From: Rivularia sp. PCC 7116
GTDB taxonomy: Bacteria; Cyanobacteriota; Cyanobacteriia; Cyanobacteriales; Nostocaceae
Reading direction: 5' to 3'
DNA length: 64,000 bases
NCBI RefSeq assembly: GCF_000316665.1
Contig: NC_019678.1
Span: 8,634,464-8,698,463, forward strand
Shown here: positions 56,597 to 64,000 of the stretch, one piece after another
Numbering within the stretch: the first letter of the stretch is position 1
How the letters are laid out: each line of letters opens with the position of its first letter
Notes under the pieces: model-generated
The model's database searches: none
What the model saw: the letters and a program-made list of their open reading frames with translations, nothing else
Told to the model about the DNA's origin: nothing
Program-made: the position numbers and the translations under genes

Positions 56597-57034
56597 ATGC
56601 CTCTACCAGTTGGAACCCAAGCACCTAGTTTTACAGCAAAGGATACTAACGGCAATACAGTTTCTCTATCAGATTTCAAAGGCAAGACAGTCGTTTTGTA
56701 TTTCTATCCCAAAGACGATACCCCCGGATGCACCAAACAAGCCTGTAGTTTCCGAGATGCTCAACCTCAGTATCAAAGCAAAGATATTGCAGTTTTTGGT
56801 GTAAGTGCAGATGACGAAGCTTCTCACCAAGCTTTTACCCAAAAATACAACTTGAATTTCCCCTTACTAGTTGACACCGAAAAAAGTTTGATCGCAGCTT
56901 ACGATGTTGATGGTGGTGGATATGCGAAGCGCGTTACCTACGTTATTGATAGTGATGGGAAGATTAGCAATGTTGACGAGAGCGTCAATACTACTACTCA
57001 TGCTGAAGATGTTTTAAAATCCTTGGGATTATAG
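56597..57034 (+). CDS. Thioredoxin-dependent peroxiredoxin, PrxQ/BCP type
   Basis: From ATG 56597 the product has 145 residues; the TTG at 56564 would add a poorly conserved tail. Peroxidatic C45 and resolving C50 lie in DDTPGCTKQACSFRD, the atypical 2-Cys arrangement of BCP/PrxQ. FYPKDDTPGC and YVIDSDGKI are family signatures. It reduces hydrogen peroxide and organic hydroperoxides with electrons from thioredoxin. Cyanobacteria carry several PrxQ copies, so I give no symbol. Monocistronic. Confidence 0.95.
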   Translation: MPLPVGTQAPSFTAKDTNGNTVSLSDFKGKTVVLYFYPKDDTPGCTKQACSFRDAQPQYQSKDIAVFGVSADDEASHQAFTQKYNLNFPLLVDTEKSLIAAYDVDGGGYAKRVTYVIDSDGKISNVDESVNTTTHAEDVLKSLGL

Positions 57035-57161
57035 TTTTAAATTGAAAAAATGGGTTTGCTGCAAAATATGAGATGATGCTTTCACATTGTTATAGATGTA
57101 GCACTGCATCTCATAGAAATATGGATTTCAATACTACTCGGTTAAAGAATTAAACCCTATC

Positions 57162-57346
57162 TTTAGAGGGAGCATCCCAATGGCGGCAAAAAGCCCGCAG
57201 ACTAAAAGCCTGGGGCTAATACTACCAAGCCCACCTTTGTGGGCTACTGGATTCTTAGCCCACGAAGGTGGGCTTGGTTTATGTAGCCGCACCCTTGCAG
57301 CGTGTCGGGTAAAATGTTTGTTCAAAATCGGGATGCTCCCTCTTTA
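57162..57346. mobile_element. MITE-like foldback element
   Basis: A 177-bp segment (57166-57342) ends in perfect 13-bp inverted repeats GAGGGAGCATCCC / GGGATGCTCCCTC, flanked by a 4-bp direct repeat TTTA (57162-57165 and 57343-57346). Inside is a large near-perfect foldback: 57225-57245 against 57257-57277, 20 of 21 pairs, built on AGCCCAC/GTGGGCT. It codes for nothing. This structure fits a miniature inverted-repeat transposable element mobilised by an unlinked transposase, or a palindromic repeat. Confidence 0.65.
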
Positions 57347-57370
57347 TATCTCCCAAACCCCTTTAAAAAG

Positions 57371-57434
57371 GGGAGCCACTGCGTTGCCCACAGGAAGTGC
57401 GGCTCGGTTCCCTCGGTTGTAGCAAGTGGCGTGG
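57371..57434. repeat. Dispersed GC-rich repeat, copy 2
   Basis: Shares GGGAGCCACTGCGTTG, GGTTCCC and GTTGTAGCAAGTG with the element at 25128-25200 in the same order. It lies immediately downstream of the MITE-like element. The gap 57035-57631 thus consists mostly of repeats and contains no supported gene. Confidence 0.65.
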
Positions 57435-57559
57435 CTTTTATTGCCTCCTTTTAAAGCAGGGTTAGGGAGGATATACTCTTAACCGAGCAGTATTGATATG
57501 GATTTTATTTTGACTGCAAAATGTAGGTAAATATGATTCATCGTTTAATTGAGTAAAGT

Positions 57560-57599
57560 CAAAAAAAATGTAGAGACGCTATACATATAACGTCTCTAC
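57560..57599 (-). terminator. Rho-independent terminator after the Gln-rich protein gene
   Basis: On the minus strand a stem with 10-bp arms (TGTAGAGACG / CGTCTCTACA, extended by inner ATA/TAT pairs) is followed by eight T residues (complement of 57560-57567). It lies about 32 bp past the stop of the gene at 57632. The GTAGAGACG..CGTCTCTAC sequence is also a very common scattered repeat in Nostoc-type genomes. Confidence 0.7.
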
Positions 57600-57631
57600 A
57601 AAAATAAAAAAATCGCTAATTTTTTTGACTT

Positions 57632-58054
57632 TTAATTGCCAGAAGCAGGTGTAGCTTGTGCCGGTGTATAAACTGGGAATACAAAATCAAACTGATTGTT
57701 TGCTGGTTGCTGCTGTTGACGTTGTTGCAGCAATTTTTGCTGTCTTTCACGAAATGAGCCTGCTGCGGAATTAATTTGCTGACGATTTTGAGAAGAAAAT
57801 CCTTGCCAGTCTAAAGTACCAAGCTGCGAGCGATGAATCAAACTCATGGGGTCGAAATTACCACTTTCAGTTCCGTATAAAGAACCTGAGTCGCCCCGTT
57901 TTGTATCTAAAACATCGTTCTGATAGCTGGATGGTACGTTAACATTTTCATTCTGTTGAGCCAAGCTTGCTGAAGGCGCAATTATCAAAGCAATGCCAAG
58001 TCCAGTAAAGCTTGTAGCCACTAATTTACTTAATCGTGAAATCGATATTTTCAT
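57632..58054 (-). CDS. Secreted Gln-rich protein, function unknown
   Basis: From ATG 58054, with AAAGGGGAAA ahead of it, the product has 140 residues. It starts with a clear signal peptide (KISISRLSKLVATSFTGLGIALIIAPSASLAQQ). The mature part is Gln/Asn/Ser-rich with a long Gln and Arg helix (RERQQKLLQQRQ) near residues 103-120. A longer frame to 58102 overlaps the ABC permease gene's end and lacks a ribosome site. It follows the permease gene by about 40 bp and is likely co-transcribed with the exporter. Role unknown. Confidence 0.75.
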   Translation of the reverse strand: MKISISRLSKLVATSFTGLGIALIIAPSASLAQQNENVNVPSSYQNDVLDTKRGDSGSLYGTESGNFDPMSLIHRSQLGTLDWQGFSSQNRQQINSAAGSFRERQQKLLQQRQQQQPANNQFDFVFPVYTPAQATPASGN

Positions 58055-58094
58055 CAATTTTTCCCCTTTTGTGATTTCAATGAATGCTTCTATT

Positions 58095-58991
58095 TTACGC
58101 AAGAGTACGGCGTAGGCGGGGTTGAATGCTTAATAATGCTACAATAGCGAAGCCTAATAAAACCAGTATTGCACCACCAAAAGTGACATCACCCCAAAAA
58201 GCCTGCATAACTACACTATTTAATCCCCAACTTTGATGAGTATATAAATAGCGGATTGGTTCAATTGCATAGCTTAAAGGATTCAGGGCTGCTACAACCT
58301 GCAACCATTGAGGCATGAATGATAGGGGAGCCAAAGCCGTACTAGCAAATAATAGCGGTAAGTTAGTTACGAAAATGACAGCTATTAATTCAATATGTCC
58401 TGGCAAAGAAAAGGCTAAACCTAATGAAAGAGCCGTTACACCTAAAGCCAGTAGAAAGACTATTAAAGCAATGCTAACTAAACCTGCGGCACCGGGAATG
58501 CCAGCACCTAAAAACGATGCAGCACCTACAATTACGGCTGCTTGTAACAAAGTTTGACTGACAATAAATATTGCTGAAGCAAATACAATAGAAAAGCGCG
58601 ATGCTAAAGGAGCAACTAGTAACCGATTCAAAAAGCCAAATTCTCTGTCAAACATTACGGGTAAACCAGCATTCAGCGCTCCAGCGAATGCTGTAAATAC
58701 TATTATTCCAGCAGTTAAAAATTGACCGTAATTTGTAGTATTGCCGAAAATTCCTTTTGGTGCATTTTGAAACAGCGCGCCAAATAATACTAGCCACATT
58801 ACCGGTTGAATAATGCTAGCTACTAAAGTCGAAGGGCGACGCTGCAACTGAATAAATAGACGACGAGTCAATGCTAAGGTTTCTTGAACTAACTCGCCAA
58901 AAGCACTTTGATTAGCATCGCTATATAGTTGTGGCGATGCAATTTGCTCTAATTTAATATCCGACTTGGAAGAAAAAACAGTACCACTCAT
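58095..58991 (-). CDS. ABC-2 type transporter permease
   Basis: A 298-residue ABC-2 family permease with six spans starting near residue 50 (IQRRPSTLVASIIQPVMWLVLF). The FDREFGFLNRLLVAPL segment (about residues 113-128) is the conserved cytoplasmic-loop motif of DrrB/NodJ-type exporters. LNPLSYAIEPIRYLYTH is the characteristic ABC-2 C-terminal motif. It pairs with the ATPase gene 184 bp upstream on the same strand. Exporters of this kind move drugs, lipids or polysaccharide precursors; the substrate is unknown. Confidence 0.9.
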   Translation of the reverse strand: MSGTVFSSKSDIKLEQIASPQLYSDANQSAFGELVQETLALTRRLFIQLQRRPSTLVASIIQPVMWLVLFGALFQNAPKGIFGNTTNYGQFLTAGIIVFTAFAGALNAGLPVMFDREFGFLNRLLVAPLASRFSIVFASAIFIVSQTLLQAAVIVGAASFLGAGIPGAAGLVSIALIVFLLALGVTALSLGLAFSLPGHIELIAVIFVTNLPLLFASTALAPLSFMPQWLQVVAALNPLSYAIEPIRYLYTHQSWGLNSVVMQAFWGDVTFGGAILVLLGFAIVALLSIQPRLRRTLA

Positions 58992-59032
58992 GATAATTTG
59001 AGATTTTAGATTGTGGATTTTAGATTAAAAAT

Positions 59033-59081
59033 TAGGAGTTAGGAGTTATGAGTTAGGAGTTATGAATTAGGAGTTAGGAGT
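59033..59081. repeat. Short tandem repeat, 7-bp unit
   Basis: Seven consecutive heptamers of the TAGGAGT / TATGAGT type fill 59033-59081 between the ABC ATPase and permease genes. The following stretch (about 59135-59160) has a second degenerate set (TGCCCCA, CAATTAC). Heptameric short tandem repeats are characteristic of heterocystous cyanobacteria. Confidence 0.75.
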
Positions 59082-59175
59082 TATAAAAAGTTTATTTTTT
59101 CCTTATCCCCTTGCCCCCTTCTCTCCCTTCTCCGTATGCCCCATGCCCCATGCCCAATTACCAATTACCTATTCG

Positions 59176-60195
59176 CTATTTCATACTTTGTTTCTTTTCA
59201 GCTTTCATATCTCGGGTACCTACGGCAGCTAGTTCGGCATCCATCAAAGTACGTCCTGTTGCTGCTAGATATACGTCATCCAAACTAGGGCGAGATTGAG
59301 CAATACCGAAAGTTGGTAAACCGGCATCATTTAAGGCTTGCTGTATGGTAATCAAGGCATCATTTTGCTGACTTACTACCAAATTTAATGAATTACCTTG
59401 AGCGCCATTGATAATTACTTCTTGAACAAAAGGCAAGGAAGTTAGTAAACTTTTGGCTTTTTCTGCTTCATCATCTGAAGTAAACTCGCGAATACGCAGG
59501 GTGACTCTATCTCCCCCTACTTTATCTTTTAATTGTGATGGTGTTCCTGTAGCAATTACCTCACCGCGATCTATAATTGCAACCCTATCGGCTAAAGCAT
59601 CAATTTCTTCCAAATAGTGGCTAGTAATTAATACTGTAGTTCCTGCTTCTCGCAACTTCCTTAAAAATTCCCAAACTACAAAACGGCTCTCGATATCAAG
59701 CCCCGCAGTCGGTTCGTCCAACACCAATACAGTAGGTGCGTGCAGCAATCCCGCAGCTAAATCTAAACGCTTGCGTAAACCACCAGAATAAGTACCTGTT
59801 TTTTTATTCGCGTATTCTTGTAAACCAAGTAAATCTAAAACTGTATTAATCCGCTCTTTCGTCACTTTCGCAGGTATATGATAGAGCGCTGCCTGAAGTT
59901 GCAATAACTCTTTTCCAGTCAGCACTTTATCTAAAGCAACCTCTTGAGCAACATAGCCAAGACGTTTTCTTGCTTCTCTAGGGTTGTCAATTACCGAGAT
60001 TCCAGAGACTTCGATTTTACCCGCATCAGGTGTAGTTAGACTACACAAAGCACGTAAAGTTGTAGTTTTCCCAGCGCCATTAGGACCTAGTAAACCAAAA
60101 ATCTCTCCTGGCTCTACTTTGAAGGAGATGTTTTTTACGGCTTCAGTTGTGCCGTAGCGCTTCTTTAAATTTTCGACTAAAACGGCAGGAGCCAT
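59176..60195 (-). CDS. ABC transporter ATP-binding protein, DrrA-like
   Basis: A 339-residue ABC ATPase with Walker A GPNGAGKTT (residues about 36-44), signature YSGGLRKRLDL, Walker B VLVLDEPTAGLD and the H-loop ITSHY. The length beyond residue 225 and the C-terminal segment (EVIINGAQGNSLNLVV..ALITIQQALNDAGL..RPSLDDVYL) is the regulatory domain of DrrA-type drug/glycolipid exporters. It is upstream of the permease, forming a complete exporter. ATG 60195 start; no other gene follows upstream within 280 bp. Substrate unknown. Confidence 0.92.
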   Translation of the reverse strand: MAPAVLVENLKKRYGTTEAVKNISFKVEPGEIFGLLGPNGAGKTTTLRALCSLTTPDAGKIEVSGISVIDNPREARKRLGYVAQEVALDKVLTGKELLQLQAALYHIPAKVTKERINTVLDLLGLQEYANKKTGTYSGGLRKRLDLAAGLLHAPTVLVLDEPTAGLDIESRFVVWEFLRKLREAGTTVLITSHYLEEIDALADRVAIIDRGEVIATGTPSQLKDKVGGDRVTLRIREFTSDDEAEKAKSLLTSLPFVQEVIINGAQGNSLNLVVSQQNDALITIQQALNDAGLPTFGIAQSRPSLDDVYLAATGRTLMDAELAAVGTRDMKAEKKQSMK

Positions 60196-60475
60196 TGGAC
60201 GTTAACTCTTAAATATACAAATCTCAACAAATTCTATCTTCATTTTAGAAGTGAAGCGGCAGTTTTGAATTCGGAATTTGGAATAGTTAGGAGTAACAAG
60301 TCGTTGAGTAGTTATTCCCTTTGTCTCATCTTACCCCCATCTAATTCATATCGTCATGTCATCTACATAAAGTAGCAACAAATGTATCAAAGCTTTGAAT
60401 TAAGGTATTTATATCGATTACTTTGCGGGGTAGTAAGTGTAAAAATTAGCTTAAAAATTACGGAGATTCACCCTA

Positions 60476-61846
60476 ATGGATGAACGCCGTCTGCAAGAGT
60501 ATGTGGCTCTAATTAAAGAGCTTCTGGATTGTCCTAGTGGAGAGGAATTTGTAATCTTAAAAGCCAATGCAAAATTGGTTGATGAAGATTTAATTATGGT
60601 GATGGAACAAATAGCCATCAAAGCTGAAGAACAGGGTGCAGTTGAAACAGCTAAGTTTTTGCGAAATTTAGCTGACGATTTAAAGGGTATGTTAACACAG
60701 GCAGCTAAGACGTTTAATTCAGAAGACAACGAGCGCCCTTCTGCTTACTTGGAACTGATTGAAACCTTGATGAGTTGCCCTAGTGGAGCCGAAGCTGAAA
60801 TATTGCGTAAAAATCAAGATTTAATTGATACGCAATTCATTTTGACTTTAGCCCAAGTTGCGGGAATCATGGCAGAAATCGGAGAGCAAAAAGCTTCGGA
60901 ATTTCTACAAAATATTGCTAAGCCTTTAGCAAAAGGAATCAAAAATTCTTTACCTGCGGCTAAATCTTCCCAGAATTATTTAGATTTCTTAGGTGAAGTA
61001 TTACGGACTATTTCCAAAACTAACGGAAACGCCAAAGTTGTATATCCTCTACTAGCTGCGAATTTAGATAAATTAAATACGCATTTTGCCCAAGTTATAG
61101 AAGATTGGGTGAAGGAAACTGTAGAGAAGGTTCAACCATCAATCACTCATAGTGTCTTAGTCGATATTGTAAATTTTAGTGTATTAATTCAACAGTTCTC
61201 CCTTGGTAACAAAGCGGATAACTTAGAAATAGCTATTAAAGGTTATCAGGTTGCATTATCCTATTTTAATCGGGATAAGTACCCCGAAGAATGGGCTGGA
61301 ACTCAAAATAATCTCGGCAATGCTTTAGTTGAGCGGATTACAGGAGATGAAGCTGATAACTTGGATGAAGGCATTAAGTGTTATGAAGGGGCATTAGAGG
61401 TTTACCAGCGCGATATCTTTCCCGAAGATTGGGCTATGACTCAAAATAATTTGGGTACGGCTTATAAAAGTCGTCAAAGAGGAGATAGAGCCGAAAATCT
61501 GGAAATAGCAATTCAACACTATTTTGCCGCACTTGAAGTATATCAACGTTCGGTATTTCCGTATCAATGGGCGACAATTCAATATAACTTGGGTAATGTT
61601 TATTGCGATCGCGTCGCTGGTGACAAGTCAGAAAATGTTGAAATAGCGATATTGTCGTACAATTGTGCCCTAGAAGTGTATCAACCAGATCTAGTTCCCC
61701 AACAATGGGCAATGACTCAATATAATTTGGGTAATGCTTATAAGCAGCGTATTAGAGGCGAGAATAACGAAAACTTGCAAAAAGCTGACAAATGTTATCT
61801 AGCTGCAATGGAAGTATACAAGCGATATCGCAATCCTGAAGAATAA
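60476..61846 (+). CDS. TPR protein with duplicated N-terminal modules, no CHAT domain
   Basis: A 456-residue soluble protein. Residues 1-160 hold two copies of an approximately 82-residue module. In each, Y (Y9, Y91) is followed by LL/TLMSCPSG (19-22 and 101-104), an IL, LVDE/LIDT and FLRNLA/FLQNIA. A third, weaker copy starts near Y168. The rest (about 245-456) consists of four TPR units of about 51 residues with the pattern LEIAI..Y..AL.VY...P..WA..QNNLG.A. Similar modules head cyanobacterial CHAT-domain proteases, yet no caspase-like domain follows. It starts with GGAG before ATG 60476 and ends before a strong terminator. Confidence 0.78.
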   Translation: MDERRLQEYVALIKELLDCPSGEEFVILKANAKLVDEDLIMVMEQIAIKAEEQGAVETAKFLRNLADDLKGMLTQAAKTFNSEDNERPSAYLELIETLMSCPSGAEAEILRKNQDLIDTQFILTLAQVAGIMAEIGEQKASEFLQNIAKPLAKGIKNSLPAAKSSQNYLDFLGEVLRTISKTNGNAKVVYPLLAANLDKLNTHFAQVIEDWVKETVEKVQPSITHSVLVDIVNFSVLIQQFSLGNKADNLEIAIKGYQVALSYFNRDKYPEEWAGTQNNLGNALVERITGDEADNLDEGIKCYEGALEVYQRDIFPEDWAMTQNNLGTAYKSRQRGDRAENLEIAIQHYFAALEVYQRSVFPYQWATIQYNLGNVYCDRVAGDKSENVEIAILSYNCALEVYQPDLVPQQWAMTQYNLGNAYKQRIRGENNENLQKADKCYLAAMEVYKRYRNPEE

Positions 61847-61870
61847 GTGACTCTCTTACACACACATTTA

Positions 61871-61907
61871 AGAAACCCGACTTGTCATTTCTCAAAGTCG
61901 GGTTTCT
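61871..61907. terminator. Bidirectional terminator between the TPR and def genes
   Basis: A perfect 13-bp stem (AGAAACCCGACTT / AAGTCGGGTTTCT) with an 11-nt loop lies 25 bp past the TPR stop and 63 bp past the convergent def stop. T-rich tracts follow on the + strand (GTTTCTT). Arms are related to the repeat at 23299-23366. Confidence 0.7.
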
Positions 61908-61969
61908 GTTTCTTAGTCGATTTTTTCTTGGTTAATTTTATATTTCATATTTCGTAATATTTTGCTGGA

Positions 61970-62503
61970 TTATAGTTTATTAAACATTAAATTTTGATAT
62001 TCTTGCTCTGTAGCAATATCCAAAGTGCTCTCAACTCGATCTAAAAATACCAAACCTTCAAAATGGTCGTATTCGTGCTGGAAAATACGAGCAACAAATT
62101 CCGTTAGTTCTTGATGAATTAAGTTACCATCTCTATCGGTATATGCAACCTTGATACTTCGATGTCTCGGAACTAACCCCCTAATTCCTGGAATACTCAG
62201 GCAACCTTCCCAGCCTTTAACCATTTCATCAGAACAATCAATAATTCGAGGATTAATCATTGCTGTAGGTTCCATTAAAGGAGCATTGGGATACCTGAGA
62301 TTCGGACGAGAAGCAACAATAAACACTCGATAGCTTTGAGCTACTTGCGGTGCTGCAATACCAACTCCATTAGCATCTACAACTGTTTCCAGTAAATCAT
62401 CAATCAGCTTTTGAATGCTTTGTTCTTGAATATTATTCACCGGTTCGGCTTTTCGCCGCAAAATCGGATTACCTAACTCAATAATTGAAAGTTTTTTAGA
62501 CAT
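61970..62503 (-). CDS. def: Peptide deformylase
   Basis: Removes the formyl group from the N-terminal Met of new proteins. The 177-residue enzyme has the three metal motifs: GVGIAAPQV (46-54), EGCLS with C101, and QHEYDH with H143, E144, H147. It matches the standard bacterial PDF length. It is transcribed away from the upstream protease and ends close to the convergent TPR gene, with the terminator hairpin between. No fmt gene is adjacent, as is common in cyanobacteria. Confidence 0.97.
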   Translation of the reverse strand: MSKKLSIIELGNPILRRKAEPVNNIQEQSIQKLIDDLLETVVDANGVGIAAPQVAQSYRVFIVASRPNLRYPNAPLMEPTAMINPRIIDCSDEMVKGWEGCLSIPGIRGLVPRHRSIKVAYTDRDGNLIHQELTEFVARIFQHEYDHFEGLVFLDRVESTLDIATEQEYQNLMFNKL

Positions 62504-62597
62504 AGTATCAATTGGACATTGGGTATTGAGAATTCCAAGTTAGGAGTTAATATTAAAACTTATAACTACAATTTGTCTGCTTCTCCTGTTTTAATAT

Positions 62598-63860
62598 TTA
62601 ACTACGGTTAGCTGCTGGTAAAGGTGCAGGTCTTACTGTTAAGTTTACGCTTCGTCCGTTACGTTCTACCTTTAAACTTAATGGCTGACCAATTTTACTA
62701 TTTTCAACTATTTTCTGTACGTCTTCATTACGTTTCACGGACTGCTTATTAATACTGACAATAACATCCCCTGCTTTTAATCCGCCTTGAGATGCTGGGG
62801 AGCCACGCATAATGCGGATTAGCAAAACTCCTTTATCGGAAGAAATATTCGGATTTCCGATTTCGCTATTTAACTTTTCTTTAACCTCTGGTGTCAGCGT
62901 CACCATCTGAATTCCTAAATAGGGATGATCTACCCTACCTTTAGATATTAATTGCTCAGAAATTCTTTTAACTGTATTTACAGGAATGGCAAATCCTAAA
63001 CCTTGAGCACCTCGAATGATCGCGGTATTCATTCCTATAACTCTTCCCTGGGCACTTAATAAAGGTCCGCCAGAATTACCGGGGTTGATTGCAGCATCGG
63101 TTTGAATGTAATCAACTCGCTTATCTGAAGCTCCAATATCGCTGCTAGAACGACCTGTAGCGCTAATAATTCCGGAAGTCACAGTGTAGTTTAAACCTAA
63201 AGGATTACCGATGGCAATTACTGCTTCTCCGGGCTGCAATCTTTCTGAGTCTCCTAAAGGAACCGTTGGTAAATTATCAGCATCAATTTTAATCACGGCA
63301 ACATCTGTTACCGGGTCTTCACCTAATACTTGACCGTTAAATTTACGACCATCTTTCAATTCAACAGTTACTCTATCGGCACCGTCCACTACGTGAGCAT
63401 TGGTTAATATTTCACCATTAGAACTGATAATGAATCCAGAACCGTTTCCTCGTTGCTGCCTTTCTCTAGGCTCTACTGGGACTCTACTTCCAAAAAATCT
63501 CCGAAAAAACGGGTCGTTAAATTGATCTGGAACGCGAGAAGTTACTGTCTTAGATGTATCAATACGAACTACTGCTGGTCCTACTTCTTGGACGACAGAA
63601 ACCACAAAATTAGGGTCTCTTGAATTTTTAAAGATTGGAGGCGGGGCAATTTTTGCAACATTATCATCTTTTCTTTCAGCCTGAGCCGTTTGCTGCGGTG
63701 TTCTACTACCTATAATTTGACTGGGCAAAGAACAACTGCTAATTAAACCAGTGCTAATGGTAACAAAAAAAGCTAAGATAAAATTCTTTGCCCAAAGACT
63801 TTTTGTCCAGTTTTTAGTATAAATGTTACTCAAAATTAAGAATAAATCTTCTTTGTTCAT
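62598..63860 (-). CDS. Deg/HtrA-type serine protease with PDZ domain
   Basis: A 420-residue periplasmic or thylakoid-lumen protease. The catalytic triad is H156 (TNAHVVDG), D186 (PVTDVAVI) and S263 (PGNSGGPL). One PDZ domain follows (about 315-410; [24 protein letters not shown]). The N-terminus has a membrane or signal segment ending at SSC (C43), perhaps a lipoprotein site, though the lipobox is imperfect. It belongs to the cyanobacterial HtrA/HhoA/HhoB set, which degrades damaged or misfolded extracytoplasmic proteins. I cannot tell which paralog. The def gene lies 95 bp downstream on the same strand and may be co-transcribed. Confidence 0.95.
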   Translation of the reverse strand: MNKEDLFLILSNIYTKNWTKSLWAKNFILAFFVTISTGLISSCSLPSQIIGSRTPQQTAQAERKDDNVAKIAPPPIFKNSRDPNFVVSVVQEVGPAVVRIDTSKTVTSRVPDQFNDPFFRRFFGSRVPVEPRERQQRGNGSGFIISSNGEILTNAHVVDGADRVTVELKDGRKFNGQVLGEDPVTDVAVIKIDADNLPTVPLGDSERLQPGEAVIAIGNPLGLNYTVTSGIISATGRSSSDIGASDKRVDYIQTDAAINPGNSGGPLLSAQGRVIGMNTAIIRGAQGLGFAIPVNTVKRISEQLISKGRVDHPYLGIQMVTLTPEVKEKLNSEIGNPNISSDKGVLLIRIMRGSPASQGGLKAGDVIVSINKQSVKRNEDVQKIVENSKIGQPLSLKVERNGRSVNLTVRPAPLPAANRS

Positions 63861-64000
63861 GTGATTTTGTTTCTCCGTGTGAGTGCGTGAATGGTAGGAT
63901 ATTGCCTACTGGATGAATTCTGCGTGCGGAATTATAACGTAAAACTTTTTTGGGTTTAGATTGCCGGTAATTTCATATTTTCGGCATAGTTACTTATTTT

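Noticed and set aside
57134..57422. Frames on both strands across the MITE-like element
   Set aside because: They translate the inverted repeats and are not real genes.
1..64000. tRNA, rRNA and CRISPR features
   Set aside because: No cloverleaf-like T-arm sequences, rRNA segments or regularly spaced direct repeats were found by eye. A tRNAscan or CRISPR finder run would confirm.

Overview
The window reads as chromosome of a filamentous, heterocyst-forming cyanobacterium (order Nostocales). Evidence: about 18 scattered copies of the HIP1 octamer GCGATCGC, a HetP-family differentiation protein, a plant-type zeta-carotene desaturase, a SufR repressor divergent from sufBCDS, a copper ATPase of the thylakoid-supply type, an RRM RNA-binding protein, heptameric short tandem repeats and AT-rich intergenic DNA with foldback repeats. 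I cannot name the species. No rRNA, tRNA, CRISPR array, prophage or plasmid origin is visible.

Layout. 1-2.3 kb: a cut-off outer-surface protein and a DUF11/SdrD-type secreted protein in one operon. 2.3-5.6 kb: a decayed GGDEF tail beside a complete 1.67-kb IS element whose transposase needs a -1 frameshift. 5.6-10 kb: hetP-like gene, an orphan cytochrome b, and a PgpH-like 7TM-HD phosphodiesterase. 10-16.4 kb: a DraG-like protein lacking a key Asp, a 46-codon gene overlapping aroQ, topA, a small conserved protein and an RNA-binding protein. 17-25 kb: an orphan glycosyltransferase, sufR with two operators, and sufB-C-D-S. 25-37 kb: small secreted, DUF1877, CPBP-protease, TM2, copper-ATPase, FHA, epimerase, TPR and A-type Fe-S carrier genes. 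37-46 kb: two large proteins of unknown function, a ribbon-helix-helix protein, crtQ with a START-like partner, a ferredoxin, cobQ and an Npun_F0494-type gene. 46.6-55.9 kb: a seven-gene minus-strand polysaccharide locus. 56.6-64 kb: PrxQ-type peroxiredoxin, a MITE-like element, a Gln-rich secreted protein behind an ABC-2 exporter pair, a TPR protein with duplicated N-terminal modules, peptide deformylase and a Deg/HtrA protease.

How genes work together. SufR and SufBCDS form a self-contained Fe-S assembly and sensing unit; an A-type carrier and a plant-type ferredoxin elsewhere in the window are likely clients or partners. crtQ and its neighbour form a carotenoid unit. The 46.6-55.9 kb genes have the parts of a cell-surface glycan pathway: sugar-modifying flavoenzyme, four soluble glycosyltransferases, a lipid-linked-sugar flippase and a polytopic GT-C-like transferase. 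I did not find one unmistakable new system. The best leads are the polysaccharide locus with its mutase-like flavoenzyme, the CHAT-less TPR protein with repeated N-terminal modules, the MITE-like element, and a structured block at 6.1 kb.
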